From Streptococcus sanguinis (GTDB taxonomy: Bacteria > Bacillota > Bacilli > Lactobacillales > Streptococcaceae): a DNA stretch of 64,000 nucleotides. Position numbers and translations under genes: made by a program. The stretch lies in the NCBI RefSeq assembly GCF_900635155.1, contig NZ_LR134002.1, positions 930,001 to 994,000 of the forward strand, given 5' to 3'. Under the pieces are notes generated by a model. It did not search any database and was not told where the DNA came from. It saw only the letters and a list, made by a program, of their open reading frames with translations. Each line of letters begins with the position of its first letter. Positions within the stretch are counted from its first letter, which is position 1. Below, in pieces: positions 1 through 7,607 of this stretch.

Positions 1-318
1 GCATTTTGGAAAGAAGCTTATGACAATGCTCTGGCAGAAGATGAGATGATTTTCTCCCTCCTGTCCAGCGAGTTTGAAACGGTCTTTTCCAAGGAAATCC
101 GCCAGCGCATGATAGGCTTTAAGTTTCTGGAAGATCGAGACGGCCAGCTGAAAGTCCATTCGACCATCTCTAAAAAAGCGCGTGGTGAGTTTTTAACAGC
201 TCTAATAACTAACCAAGTAACAGAAGTCGAACAGATGAAAAAATTAAGCTTTGCAGGCTTTACATACCGACCTGATCTGTCCAGTGACCAAGAGTTAGTT
301 TATGTCAAGGAAGTATAA
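1..318 (+). CDS. yaaA: Peroxide stress protein YaaA (DUF328/UPF0246), C-terminal part
   Basis: The frame is open from base 1, so the gene starts outside the window; 105 C-terminal residues are present. They match the YaaA/DUF328 family as I recall it from streptococci: the stretches SSEFETVFSKEIR, GGQLK-like (here DGQLKVHSTISKKARG) and the closing FAGFTYRPDLS are family hallmarks. In E. coli YaaA limits free iron and oxidative damage during hydrogen peroxide stress, which would suit a peroxide-producing oral streptococcus (inference). The protein is cytoplasmic. No hairpin terminator follows; the next gene begins about 90 bases downstream behind its own probable promoter. Confidence 0.85.
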   Translation, partial: AFWKEAYDNALAEDEMIFSLLSSEFETVFSKEIRQRMIGFKFLEDRDGQLKVHSTISKKARGEFLTALITNQVTEVEQMKKLSFAGFTYRPDLSSDQELVYVKEV

Positions 319-335
319 AAAGGAAAAACCGGTCC

Positions 336-380
336 TTGTAACACTTTTGTAATATTTCCGTGATAAAATTGTTATAAAAT
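336..380 (+). promoter_or_regulatory. Possible promoter of the LXG toxin locus
   Basis: Two TTGTAA hexamers (336-341 and 347-352) precede TATAAA at 373-378. Spacing from the second is 20 bases, longer than ideal. Low confidence. Confidence 0.25.
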
Positions 381-409
381 AAATGAAGTTTCTAAGGAGT
401 TTTAGAACT

Positions 410-682
410 ATGGGAAAAATTAAGTCGAGTACTATCTCTGCTCAGAATGTTATCAGTGAATTGGTTGGGGTAGATACAAGTGACAAGCAAAATCAGCAGG
501 TAGAGTTTAGCTATACAACAGAGATTGCTGGGATGGAAGCAGGCCGCCAAGCATGCAATCAAATGCTGCAGGCTGTCAGTGACTTTAGCGTAGCTGTCCT
601 GGCTCAGGCTAATAAATTTCCTGATATAGCTTATAAAATTGAAAAGCGTGATGTAGAGCAGGCGCAACGTTGGAGCAACTGA
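410..682 (+). CDS. LXG-associated small alpha-helical protein (TIGR04197/DUF3130 type, Lap1-like)
   Basis: A 90-residue helical protein directly upstream of an LXG toxin. Size, the polar start followed by a long helix (EIAGMEAGRQACNQML) and gene position fit the TIGR04197/DUF3130 family, described in Firmicutes as partners that bind the LXG domain and bring the toxin to the T7SS. An ATG at 383 is in frame, but AAGGAG (394-399) lies ten bases before the ATG at 410 (MGKIKSST), so I place the start there. Its stop TGA (680-682) overlaps the next ATG, indicating translational coupling. Family assignment is by pattern and context. Confidence 0.7.
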   Translation: MGKIKSSTISAQNVISELVGVDTSDKQNQQVEFSYTTEIAGMEAGRQACNQMLQAVSDFSVAVLAQANKFPDIAYKIEKRDVEQAQRWSN

Positions 683-1041
683 TGATAAAAGATAAAAATC
701 AAGAAAAACGTGAGCAATTACATAAGCAAATCATTCAGCTTGAGAATCAAGAAGAAGATCTTTTAGTTCTCAAAAGGCGTTATGAAGAGAAGGTAATGGA
801 TTTTCGTACAGATATTTGGACGATGAATGCCCAAATAGAAAATTTGATAGATCCCGTATCAGAGACTAGTTCTACAAATCGTAAAATATGGGAAGAAAAC
901 CAAGCCTTGCAGCAAACAATAGATAGCTACGTAGAGCAGGAGTTGGACAATGTTTCCAAACAAACAAGGAAAGTTCGGCAAAAATTAGATGAAAATCGAG
1001 AAAAATTGACGAAAGAAAGGAACTCTTTACCATGGGAGTAA
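682..1041 (+). CDS. LXG-associated coiled-coil protein (DUF3958-like, Lap2-like)
   Basis: A 119-residue, highly charged protein that is almost entirely predicted coiled coil (repeated EKREQLHKQ, ENQEEDLL, RRYEEKV patterns). It sits between the DUF3130-like gene and the LXG toxin, the usual place of the second targeting factor (DUF3958 type). A TTG at 670 is in frame, but the ATG at 682 is preferred because GGAG (672-675) precedes it at normal distance and it overlaps the upstream stop by one base. Its 3' end overlaps the toxin start by ten bases. Expected role: heteromeric pre-secretion complex with the toxin (inference from family knowledge). Confidence 0.65.
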   Translation: MIKDKNQEKREQLHKQIIQLENQEEDLLVLKRRYEEKVMDFRTDIWTMNAQIENLIDPVSETSSTNRKIWEENQALQQTIDSYVEQELDNVSKQTRKVRQKLDENREKLTKERNSLPWE

Positions 1042-2480
1042 AGTACAGTTCATCAGAGTCTTCACAGCTGATGGAGGCCATGGCTAATAATATTCAAGTG
1101 GCCAATGAGGTGACAGACCGATTGTCTCAGGGCTGTGACCACCTAATAGCTACCCTAGACTCAGGAGAACTCATGGGAGCTGCCTATACAGCAGGGAAAG
1201 GCCTCTTTTCAGAGATTATCATTCCTGCCATAAAGAAGCTACAGGCTGCAGTGGACGACATTCAAACGGAGTTAAATTCATACAGAGCTGCAGATGCTCA
1301 GGTAGCTGAGTACGGAAACCTCGACCTGGATCAGCTGAAGAAGACAAAAGAATTGAGAGAGCAGCAGCTAGCCTCTGTCAAAAAGGCTATTGAAGCCAAA
1401 GAATCTTTCTTAGAGCGTATGAAGTCTATTGCTACATTTAATATCGTTTCTCACATGCAGTCTCTGGTGATTCTTTCTAGTGCAGAGTCTCAAATTGAAT
1501 CACAAATCAAAGAATTGGAAGAGAAGATTGAAAAGCTGGAGTTCTTTGTCGCTCAGGTTTCTCAATATTTCAGCGATAGTCTAGAAGTCCTCCGTCTAGC
1601 TATCCAAGGAGCCAGCCAGCTAAGCCAAGTCCTAGTAGACAGCAACGGTAATCACTATGTTGATGGAGTGGACATGAGCTGGGTCAAGAAAATGCAAGGA
1701 CAGAAGATTGAAAGTATAAAATATGATTCTTCTAAGAATGCTAAGTATTTGGTTAAAGAATATGGAAATACTTTGAATAAGATAGAAAAAGCGTCTACTA
1801 TTAGTGAAAAGAAATCAGCAGTAGAAGAATTTTTAAATAAGAATTTTCCAGATCTAGACAAAGAGGTTCGGGATAACCTAATCAGTGAAATAGTAGAAGG
1901 AGTTGATAAACAGTTAGCTAACAATCCAACTGTGATCAAAAATTTACAGAAAGCTGGCCTTACCTGGGAGATGATTAAACAACTTAAGGCCTATTCACTT
2001 GGTTTAGATAGTCCAAATGTAGGCATTGGGTCAAATTTTGTAACGACAACAACTGAAGTTGTTGAGACTGCAAATGGACCTGAATTACAAACTAATTCCA
2101 CTATCTTTGGTGGATTGCTTTCTAGAGGCGTTAACGCTGCTTTAGTTGCTTGGGACTATCAAAGTCAGATTGATGATGGAGCTGACATTGAGGATGCGGC
2201 TCTTAAAACGGCGGGACATTTCGGTATAGGACTGGGAGCTGGTAAAATTGGAGCTGCAATTGGAACAGCGCTTTTCCCAGGACCAGGTAGTATAGCTGGT
2301 TTTGCAACTGGCTTTGTAGTAGGATCTATCATTAGTGTAGCAACTAATAAGTCTTTTGATGATGTTTATGATAAACATATAGAACCAGTTGTTGAAGATG
2401 CAAAAAATTATTTGTTAGATAATAAGAAAGAAAATTCAGGCTCTAAAGGTTACTTAGATAAAATTGGACTTGAGCAGTAG
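1032..2480 (+). CDS. LXG-domain T7SS toxin with C-terminal glycine-zipper domain
   Basis: 482 residues. The N-terminal ~200 residues are helical with the LXG signature (L47-M-G49 followed by AAYTAGKGLF and a PAIKKLQ helix), the T7SS recognition domain of Firmicutes polymorphic toxins. After a linker, residues ~396-439 are a hydrophobic, glycine-rich stretch with repeated GxxxG spacing (GIGLGAGKIGAAIGTALF, then PGPGSIAGFATGF), expected to form tightly packed membrane helices. The tail is polar. This recalls the pore-forming glycine-zipper LXG toxin TelE of S. gallolyticus and membrane-active TspA of S. aureus (family knowledge); no nuclease, NADase or ADP-ribosyltransferase motif is visible. 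GAAAGGA precedes the ATG. Three four-pass membrane proteins follow, as expected for immunity to a membrane-acting toxin. Confidence 0.85.
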   Translation: MGVKYSSSESSQLMEAMANNIQVANEVTDRLSQGCDHLIATLDSGELMGAAYTAGKGLFSEIIIPAIKKLQAAVDDIQTELNSYRAADAQVAEYGNLDLDQLKKTKELREQQLASVKKAIEAKESFLERMKSIATFNIVSHMQSLVILSSAESQIESQIKELEEKIEKLEFFVAQVSQYFSDSLEVLRLAIQGASQLSQVLVDSNGNHYVDGVDMSWVKKMQGQKIESIKYDSSKNAKYLVKEYGNTLNKIEKASTISEKKSAVEEFLNKNFPDLDKEVRDNLISEIVEGVDKQLANNPTVIKNLQKAGLTWEMIKQLKAYSLGLDSPNVGIGSNFVTTTTEVVETANGPELQTNSTIFGGLLSRGVNAALVAWDYQSQIDDGADIEDAALKTAGHFGIGLGAGKIGAAIGTALFPGPGSIAGFATGFVVGSIISVATNKSFDDVYDKHIEPVVEDAKNYLLDNKKENSGSKGYLDKIGLEQ

Positions 2481-2513
2481 CTTAATTTACTTTGAATAGA
2501 AAGGTATTGAAAA

Positions 2514-3068
2514 ATGAAGAAAACGAAATCTATGATTATCATAGGTGGCTTTCAAGGTCGAAACATCTTTTATGATGTGAAAAGTAAAAAAGTATATTCA
2601 AATAAAGTAAATGAGAGAGTTTTTCCTAATCTCAGATGGTTAGTAGTAGCGATTGGAATTTTGGGAAATGCCTTTCTCGTTCAAGTAAACAATATAAAAA
2701 TTGAATCGCCTATTTTCAAAGTAATTGTTTTGAGTGCGTGTCTTATTCTTATATCTTTGGTTTGTCACTTTGGATTTAAAGATGAGTATTTAGGGCAAAA
2801 CGTTGAGGCGTTTAATCCCAAATTATATGAACATGTTGGTTGGTTGAATTTTTTAGAAGAAGAGAGAAACCGATTATATATTCTTCTTATTACATTTGCA
2901 GTGAGTTCTTTCTTAACTGTTTTTCAAATGAGAGAATATTTGACCGCTCCTACCATGACAAACTTAATAGAAGTTATTGCCTTTTATTTTATATTTTATA
3001 TGGTAACAGCAAAAAGCAATTTTATGAAAAGAATGACGGCAATAAAGCAATTGATAAAAAATAAATAA
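2514..3068 (+). CDS. Four-pass membrane protein, probable immunity protein 1
   Basis: 184 residues with a short polar N-terminus (GGFQGRNIFYDVKSKKVYS) followed by two membrane helices (~45-63, ~70-90), a cytoplasmic-looking loop containing NPKLYEHVGWLNFL, and two more helices (~120-140, ~147-165). The same layout and N-terminal motif (F-x-G/D-R/K-N-x-x-Y/F-D) recur in the next two genes, so the three are paralogues. Position directly behind a membrane-active LXG toxin suggests immunity, like TipE or DUF443/TsaI proteins (inference). AAAGG (2499-2503) supports the start. The gene is clearly AT-rich. No catalytic motif seen. Confidence 0.6.
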   Translation: MKKTKSMIIIGGFQGRNIFYDVKSKKVYSNKVNERVFPNLRWLVVAIGILGNAFLVQVNNIKIESPIFKVIVLSACLILISLVCHFGFKDEYLGQNVEAFNPKLYEHVGWLNFLEEERNRLYILLITFAVSSFLTVFQMREYLTAPTMTNLIEVIAFYFIFYMVTAKSNFMKRMTAIKQLIKNK

Positions 3069-3101
3069 AGAGCTTTAGCTTATAATCTATGGATCAAGGT
3101 A

Positions 3102-3173
3102 ATGTATGACCAATTACTTACTGAATGGAAGTGCTATGATTATGAACCGTTGTTACTTGGAAGAAATCAATGA
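3102..3173 (+). CDS. Possible 23-codon ORF coupled to the second immunity paralogue
   Basis: Starts MYDQLLTEWKCYDYEP and ends at TGA 3171-3173, which overlaps the ATG (3170-3172) of the next gene. AAGG stands directly before its ATG, a poor spacing. It may be the decayed remainder of a longer gene or a coupling ORF; function unknown. Confidence 0.25.
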   Translation: MYDQLLTEWKCYDYEPLLLGRNQ

Positions 3174-3712
3174 ATAAGAATGTATTTTGGTTGGGTAATT
3201 TCAGAGATAAAAATATTTTTTATGATAGAAAAACTGAAGAACTTTACTCTATAGATAAGAAAGAAGAGAAAGTTCCTAATCTCACTTGGGCTATTCTGCC
3301 TGCTTCCTTTCTTTTACGAAACATTTATTCAGAAGCAACAGCACCTCAGGTTGCCAGTGTGCCTATCAGAATATTTATTTTGTGTTCGACTGTTCTCTGC
3401 GTTCTAGTTTTGATAATATTTGTTCTAAGAAATATTAGAAAAGGAACTATGAAAAATTTTAATCAGAAACTTTATTTTGACTGGTCTAATTTTCTTTATA
3501 ACCAACAAATGCAAAGTAAAGGAATATTGTTTTTTGGGACTATACTATTTTTTACGTCAATTAAATTTATTATTGATTATTATTTTTCAGGAAGCTTCCT
3601 TTCTTTTATGGGTATAATTGGTTTTCTCCCGGCATCTGGGCTCATGTTAATAGGAAATAGACCGTTAGAGAAATTGATTATCCTTAAAAGACTGGAAAAG
3701 CAATTAAAATGA
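3170..3712 (+). CDS. Four-pass membrane protein, probable immunity protein 2
   Basis: 180 residues, paralogous to the genes on either side: N-terminal LGNFRDKNIFYDRKTEELYS, then PNLTWAILPASFLL and four predicted membrane segments, with a central loop NQKLYFDWSNFLYNQQ that matches the NPKLYEHVGWLNFL loop of the first copy. It ends with a basic tail (LKRLEKQLK). GGAAGA lies 6-13 bases before the ATG. Its stop overlaps the next ATG (ATGA), so copies 2 and 3 are translationally coupled. Immunity against the LXG toxin, or against variants of it, is the most likely role (inference). Confidence 0.55.
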   Translation: MNKNVFWLGNFRDKNIFYDRKTEELYSIDKKEEKVPNLTWAILPASFLLRNIYSEATAPQVASVPIRIFILCSTVLCVLVLIIFVLRNIRKGTMKNFNQKLYFDWSNFLYNQQMQSKGILFFGTILFFTSIKFIIDYYFSGSFLSFMGIIGFLPASGLMLIGNRPLEKLIILKRLEKQLK

Positions 3713-4254
3713 AGAAAAAAGAATATTTAACCGAACTCTTAGCTTTTCAGGGTAGAAACTATTATTTTGACCCAAAAACTAATAAAATCTATGTCAATGT
3801 AGATAGACCAACATTCCATCTGGATCTCACGAATTATGTTCCTGCAGCTAGCATTCTGCTGCTTCATGGATTTACTTCTATTTCGAATAGCCAGTTTTCC
3901 TTCCTGTGGAAGTTGATTTCTCTAGTATTGGGTTATATTATTCTTGGGTATTTAGTAGAATTACTTGTGAGAACAAAGAAAGAACTGTCATTTAAAGAGT
4001 TTCGCTTTGAAACGCTTCCCATTAAGGACGAATTTTTATATATTTTTAGTCGAAATGTATATGCGAAGCTTGTATTCGGTTTGTTTTTTACCTTTTTTGC
4101 AATTTATCATGCAACTGAGTATCTAAGCAGAGGTGTCTATGTCTCTTATTTGTTAAGTGATATTGGCTTCTTGATTGTTTATTTTTGTCTCATAAGATCC
4201 CATTTATTCAAACAGATAAAAGTTCTAAAAAGATTAAAAAAGAAGAATACTTAG
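3709..4254 (+). CDS. Four-pass membrane protein, probable immunity protein 3
   Basis: 181 residues with the same architecture as the two preceding genes: LLAFQGRNYYFDPKTNKIYV at the N-terminus, four hydrophobic segments, central FRFETLPIKDEFLYIFSRN loop and basic end (LKRLKKKNT). The start overlaps the previous stop by four bases (ATGA). It is the most diverged copy. Three copies of an immunity-type gene behind one toxin is the pattern reported for T7SS LXG loci, where extra copies may protect against toxins of competing strains (inference). No known enzymatic motif. Confidence 0.55.
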   Translation: MKKKEYLTELLAFQGRNYYFDPKTNKIYVNVDRPTFHLDLTNYVPAASILLLHGFTSISNSQFSFLWKLISLVLGYIILGYLVELLVRTKKELSFKEFRFETLPIKDEFLYIFSRNVYAKLVFGLFFTFFAIYHATEYLSRGVYVSYLLSDIGFLIVYFCLIRSHLFKQIKVLKRLKKKNT

Positions 4255-4285
4255 AATTCGAGAAGATTTTTAAAGGAGGTTTCTA

Positions 4286-4585
4286 ATGTCCAAGTTACTA
4301 CCGATAGGGAGTGTTGTCCAACTTAAAAATGGACAAGTAAAAATTATGATTATTAACCGTTATCCTCTATATAATAATAAGGGTGAAATTGGTTATTTAG
4401 ACTATTCCGGTTGTGTATATCCTTTTGGTATGACGGATAATCAAGCTTGCTTTTTTAACCAAGAAGATATTGAAAAAGTTTGGTTTGAGGGGTATATAGA
4501 TGAATCAGAAGAGAAAATGCTAGCAAAAATAGAAGATGAATTATCTCAAATTCCTTATCCTAAATATTCTTTAGCTGATTTATAA
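4286..4585 (+). CDS. DUF4176 domain protein of the LXG locus
   Basis: 99 residues, soluble. The opening LLPIGSVVQLKNGQVKIMIINRYPL is the DUF4176 signature as I know it (LPIGSVVxLKxGxxKxMI), followed by a YLDYSGCVYPFG segment and an acidic helical end. DUF4176 proteins are regularly found next to LXG toxins and WXG100-like genes; their molecular role is not established. A strong AAGGAGGT lies before the ATG. The gene closes the T7SS-associated cluster; a hairpin at 4615-4642 separates it from the convergent FMN reductase gene. Confidence 0.75.
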   Translation: MSKLLPIGSVVQLKNGQVKIMIINRYPLYNNKGEIGYLDYSGCVYPFGMTDNQACFFNQEDIEKVWFEGYIDESEEKMLAKIEDELSQIPYPKYSLADL

Positions 4586-4614
4586 TACCTGTTCCTGTCA
4601 GTAAAGCATTCTAA

Positions 4615-4642
4615 AAACCCCTCGCAATTATTTGCGGGGGGT
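4615..4642. terminator. Hairpin terminator between convergent genes
   Basis: ACCCCTCGCAA / TTGCGGGGGGT stem of 11 bp with one G-T pair and a four-base loop. The U-tract (GTTTTTAG) is on the minus-strand side, so it mainly serves the FMN reductase gene. Confidence 0.75.
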
Positions 4643-4686
4643 TAGTGTCTTATAAGTTTTCTTTTCTTTTTTATAATCTTCTCTTT

Positions 4687-5235
4687 TTAGTTAAGGGCTG
4701 CTAAAAGAGCATCAGCCTGTGCTGAGAGTTCAGCAAGTTTGTCTTCTGCGACAGTCAGTTGACCAGTTCCCCATGCTTCTGGGTTGATACCAACACCTGT
4801 GAATGGTTCTACCACGTTCATACGGATGAATGGCAGCAGGCTGCGGTAGTGCTTGAATACTTCATCTGGTGATGTGCCGTTAGCTACAGATGAAACAGTA
4901 ACAACCTTAGCATTCAGAGCAGATGGACCAGTCGGGTCTGACAGATCCAAAGCGCGTGAAGCCCAGTCCAAGAGGTTTTTCACTACTCCTGGAATAGCCC
5001 AGTTGTAGACAGGTGAGAAAATCCAGATAGCGTCAGCGGCCAAGATTTCTTCACGAACCTTAGCAACAGCAGCTGGAGCAGGACTTTCGATGTCTTGGTT
5101 GAAGAATGGTACATCTTTGTAATCAAGATATGAAACTTCTGCCTTGCCAGCCAAAGCTTTTTCAGCTTGCTCAGCCAATTGGTGGTTGAAAGAACCTTGA
5201 CGAAGCGAGCCGACGATGAATAATACTTTAGACAT
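4687..5235 (-). CDS. NADPH-dependent FMN reductase / quinone reductase family protein
   Basis: 182 residues with a flavodoxin-like fold. The N-terminal strand [23 protein letters not shown] holds the GSLRxGSxN phosphate-binding loop for FMN, and [19 protein letters not shown] is the second flavin-contact motif. Members reduce FMN, quinones, azo dyes or chromate with NAD(P)H; substrate cannot be read here. AAGGAGA precedes the ATG. It lies 85 bases downstream of a MarR gene on the same strand, and a 16-bp palindrome sits in between, so repression by that MarR and induction by a quinone or electrophile is likely (inference). Confidence 0.85.
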   Translation of the reverse strand: MSKVLFIVGSLRQGSFNHQLAEQAEKALAGKAEVSYLDYKDVPFFNQDIESPAPAAVAKVREEILAADAIWIFSPVYNWAIPGVVKNLLDWASRALDLSDPTGPSALNAKVVTVSSVANGTSPDEVFKHYRSLLPFIRMNVVEPFTGVGINPEAWGTGQLTVAEDKLAELSAQADALLAALN

Positions 5236-5261
5236 TGCATTGTCTCCTTTTTTATAAAATA

Positions 5262-5277
5262 AAGAGAAATTTCTCTT
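5262..5277. promoter_or_regulatory. Perfect 16-bp palindrome, candidate MarR operator 1
   Basis: AAGAGAAATTTCTCTT reads the same on both strands and lies between the FMN reductase start and the marR stop. Its core GAGAA-AT-TTCTC shares both half-sites with the palindrome at 5822-5835. Confidence 0.65.
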
Positions 5278-5320
5278 GTTACAATATATGTTACAACATT
5301 AATCACTAGTTAGCAATTAT

Positions 5321-5767
5321 TTAGCTCATTTTTTTGAAATTTTTTAAAATTCGAATCAAGTCTTGCTTATCGTCTTCTTCGAGAATGGAAAGAGCTTGCT
5401 GAATATTTTTAATATGATCAGGCAGGGCGGCTTCAATTTTAGCTCTGCCTTGTTCTGTCAAACCAATCAAAAAAGCCCGGCGGTCATTTGGGTCGCAGGT
5501 GCGGACAATCCAGCCGTCGCGTTCCATATTTTTGATGACAACAGTCATGTTGCCAGAAGTTGCCAATATGCGGTCAATCAGGTCCTGAATACGCAGTTCC
5601 CCTTTGCTGTACAAGGTTTCTAAGACGGAAAACTGAGTAGGAGTCAAATCATGCTTTTTAAAAATCTGGGCTTCAATGGCACGTATGGTTCTTGCTGCCT
5701 TGTGAAAGACAATCATGGTTTTCAAATCAAGCAGAGTTTCTTTGCTTAAATCGTCTGTAATCTTCAT
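5321..5767 (-). CDS. MarR family transcriptional regulator
   Basis: 148 residues with the winged-helix MarR layout: N-terminal dimerisation helix (KTMIVFHKAARTIRAIEAQIF), TPTQFSVLETLYSKGELRIQDLIDRI, recognition helix SGNMTVVIKNMERDGWI and the wing TCDPNDRRAFLIGLTEQG, followed by a C-terminal dimer helix. No cysteine is at an obvious sensor position, apart from the Cys in the wing-preceding RTCDPND. I see no Shine-Dalgarno sequence before the ATG at 5767. It is upstream of and co-oriented with the FMN reductase and divergent from the YpmB-like gene. Two palindromes with identical half-sites flank the gene, suggesting autoregulation and control of the reductase (inference). Confidence 0.88.
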   Translation of the reverse strand: MKITDDLSKETLLDLKTMIVFHKAARTIRAIEAQIFKKHDLTPTQFSVLETLYSKGELRIQDLIDRILATSGNMTVVIKNMERDGWIVRTCDPNDRRAFLIGLTEQGRAKIEAALPDHIKNIQQALSILEEDDKQDLIRILKNFKKMS

Positions 5768-5821
5768 AATAATATTTTACCAATAAATAGTATCATATGC
5801 AAGGATATTGCTTTAGAATTT

Positions 5822-5835
5822 TGAGAATATTCTCA
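5822..5835. promoter_or_regulatory. Perfect 14-bp palindrome, candidate MarR operator 2
   Basis: TGAGAATATTCTCA in the divergent region between marR and the YpmB-like gene. Half-sites GAGAA/TTCTC are identical to those of operator 1, with the same two-base centre length. Confidence 0.65.
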
Positions 5836-5869
5836 TCAAAAAAAGATAGAAAAATAGGAGTATTTGTAG

Positions 5870-5875
5870 TATAAT
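5870..5875 (+). promoter_or_regulatory. -10 element TATAAT directly before the YpmB-like gene
   Basis: TATAAT ends six bases before the only available start codon (GTG 5882), which would place transcription start at or next to the GTG. No good -35 is visible 17 bases upstream. Confidence 0.5.
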
Positions 5876-5881
5876 GACGGA

Positions 5882-6370
5882 GTGAAATATAAAAATAGAA
5901 ATAAAGCCAGTTTTCCAATTTGGCAGTACCTTATCGGTATTTTTATCGTTCTCAGTGTTCTTGTCTTTTCATTTTTTGCAGTTTTGCAAGTATCTATGCA
6001 GCCGAGACAGTCGGCTAAGGAAGCAAGCAGCCGCTTGGCCAAGGAATACGCAGATCTTGAAAAAGTTGACTCATTTGCCTTCTACAATGGGCAGGAATCT
6101 TACTACAGTCTTCTTGGCAAGACAAGTAAGGGTGTCGAAAAAGCTGTATTGATTGCAAAAGATTCCAATGAGATTCGGGTCTATCGACTGGACCAAGGCG
6201 TCAGTCAGGCTGAGGCGAAGAGCATTGCCAAGGAAAATGGAGCGGGAACTGTTGATAAGGTGACCATGGGCTATTTTCAGGATCAGCCCATCTGGGAAGT
6301 CAAGTCGGGAGGCACCTACTACCTGATTGGTTTTGAAAGCGGACTCTTGGTCAGCAAGGAGGGACTATGA
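5882..6370 (+). CDS. YpmB-like membrane-anchored protein (DUF5590/PepSY-like)
   Basis: 162 residues: basic N-terminus, one membrane helix (~13-36, YLIGIFIVLSVLVFSFFAVL), and an extracellular domain with two PepSY-like units (EYADLEKVDSFAFYNGQESYYSLLG; the second ends in PIWEVKSGGTYYLIGFESG). This fits YpmB/DUF5590 proteins, which in streptococci stand before the aspartate aminotransferase and asnS genes. The frame has a stop just upstream (TAG 5867) and no ATG before residue 39, so GTG 5882 is the only plausible start; with TATAAT at 5870-5875 the mRNA may be leaderless. Its stop overlaps the aspC start (ATGA). Role uncertain, perhaps regulation of envelope proteases. Confidence 0.75.
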   Translation: MKYKNRNKASFPIWQYLIGIFIVLSVLVFSFFAVLQVSMQPRQSAKEASSRLAKEYADLEKVDSFAFYNGQESYYSLLGKTSKGVEKAVLIAKDSNEIRVYRLDQGVSQAEAKSIAKENGAGTVDKVTMGYFQDQPIWEVKSGGTYYLIGFESGLLVSKEGL

Positions 6371-7548
6371 AATTATCAAATCGTGTCTTAAAGATGGAAG
6401 AAAGCGTGACTTTAGCAACAGCAGCGCGTGCTAAGGCTTTGAAAGCGCAGGGGCGGGATATTCTGTCTCTGACTCTGGGAGAGCCGGATTTTCCGACGCC
6501 TAAGAATATCCAAGATGCGGCTGTAGCAGCTATTGAGGATGGCCGTGCTAGTTTTTATACGGTGACTAGCGGTCTGCCAGAGCTAAAAGAAGCTGTAGTA
6601 GAGTATTTTGCCAACTATTACGGCTACACAATCCAGCCTAATCAAGTGACGGTGGCAACCGGAGCTAAGTTCTCCCTCTACACCTTCTTTATGAGTGTGC
6701 TTGACTCAGGTGATGAAGCTATCATTCCGACGCCTTACTGGGTCAGCTACGGGGACCAGATTAAGATGGCCGAGGGGACTCCTGTTTTTGTCCAAGCTAC
6801 TGAGGAAAATAATTTCAAGGTGACGGTGGAACAGTTAGAAGCTGCTCGTACTGACAAGACTAAGGTCTTGGTTTTGAACTCGCCGTCCAACCCGACTGGT
6901 ATGATTTATACAGCAGATGAGCTGCTGGCGATTGGAAACTGGGCTGTAGAGCATGATATTCTGATTTTGGCAGATGATATTTATGGACGTCTGGTTTATA
7001 ACGGCAATAAATTTACGCCAATTTCTAGTCTATCAGAGGAGATTCGCAAGCAGACAGTGGTCATCAATGGTGTCTCTAAGAGCTACTCCATGACAGGTTG
7101 GCGGATTGGCTATGCAGTTGGTGAGCCAGAGATTATAGCAGCTATGAGTAAGATTGCAGGTCAGACGACTTCTAACCCGACAGCAGCGGCTCAATATGCA
7201 GCTATCGAAGCTCTGACTGGCGGTCAGGAAACGGTCGAGACTATGCGTCAAGCCTTTGAAGAGCGTCTGAATACTATTTATCCTCTCTTGGCTCAGGTGC
7301 CAGGATTTGAAGTGGTCAAGCCACAAGGTGCCTTCTATCTCTTTCCAAATGTCAAGAAAGCCATGGAAATGAAAGGTTATACAGATGTGACCGAGTTTAC
7401 GACAGCAATTTTAGAAGAAGTTGGCGTGGCTCTGGTGACCGGAGCAGGCTTCGGTGCTCCAGAAAATGTCCGTCTTAGCTATGCGACAGACTTAGAAACT
7501 CTCAAAGAAGCCGTTGGACGTCTGCAGCAATTTATGGAGAGTAGATAG
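6367..7548 (+). CDS. aspC: Pyridoxal-phosphate aspartate aminotransferase (class I)
   Basis: 393 residues, the usual length for subgroup I-gamma aminotransferases. Visible motifs: SLTLGEPDFPTP near the N-terminus, ATGAKFSLYTF (phosphate-contact region), NSPSNPTGMIY, LADDIYGRLVYNG (the Asp that pairs with the pyridine nitrogen and the stacking Tyr) and GVSKSYSMTGWRIGY with the Schiff-base lysine K238. It exchanges the amino group between aspartate and 2-oxoglutarate, feeding oxaloacetate/aspartate metabolism and, with asnS downstream, asparagine charging. ATGA overlap with the preceding gene shows coupling. A stable terminator follows at 7608. Confidence 0.93.
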   Translation: MKLSNRVLKMEESVTLATAARAKALKAQGRDILSLTLGEPDFPTPKNIQDAAVAAIEDGRASFYTVTSGLPELKEAVVEYFANYYGYTIQPNQVTVATGAKFSLYTFFMSVLDSGDEAIIPTPYWVSYGDQIKMAEGTPVFVQATEENNFKVTVEQLEAARTDKTKVLVLNSPSNPTGMIYTADELLAIGNWAVEHDILILADDIYGRLVYNGNKFTPISSLSEEIRKQTVVINGVSKSYSMTGWRIGYAVGEPEIIAAMSKIAGQTTSNPTAAAQYAAIEALTGGQETVETMRQAFEERLNTIYPLLAQVPGFEVVKPQGAFYLFPNVKKAMEMKGYTDVTEFTTAILEEVGVALVTGAGFGAPENVRLSYATDLETLKEAVGRLQQFMESR

Positions 7549-7607
7549 ACCTCACAATCCGGGATTGCTTGCTAAAGATAATCTACAAAAATTTATAAAC
7601 AATAGAT

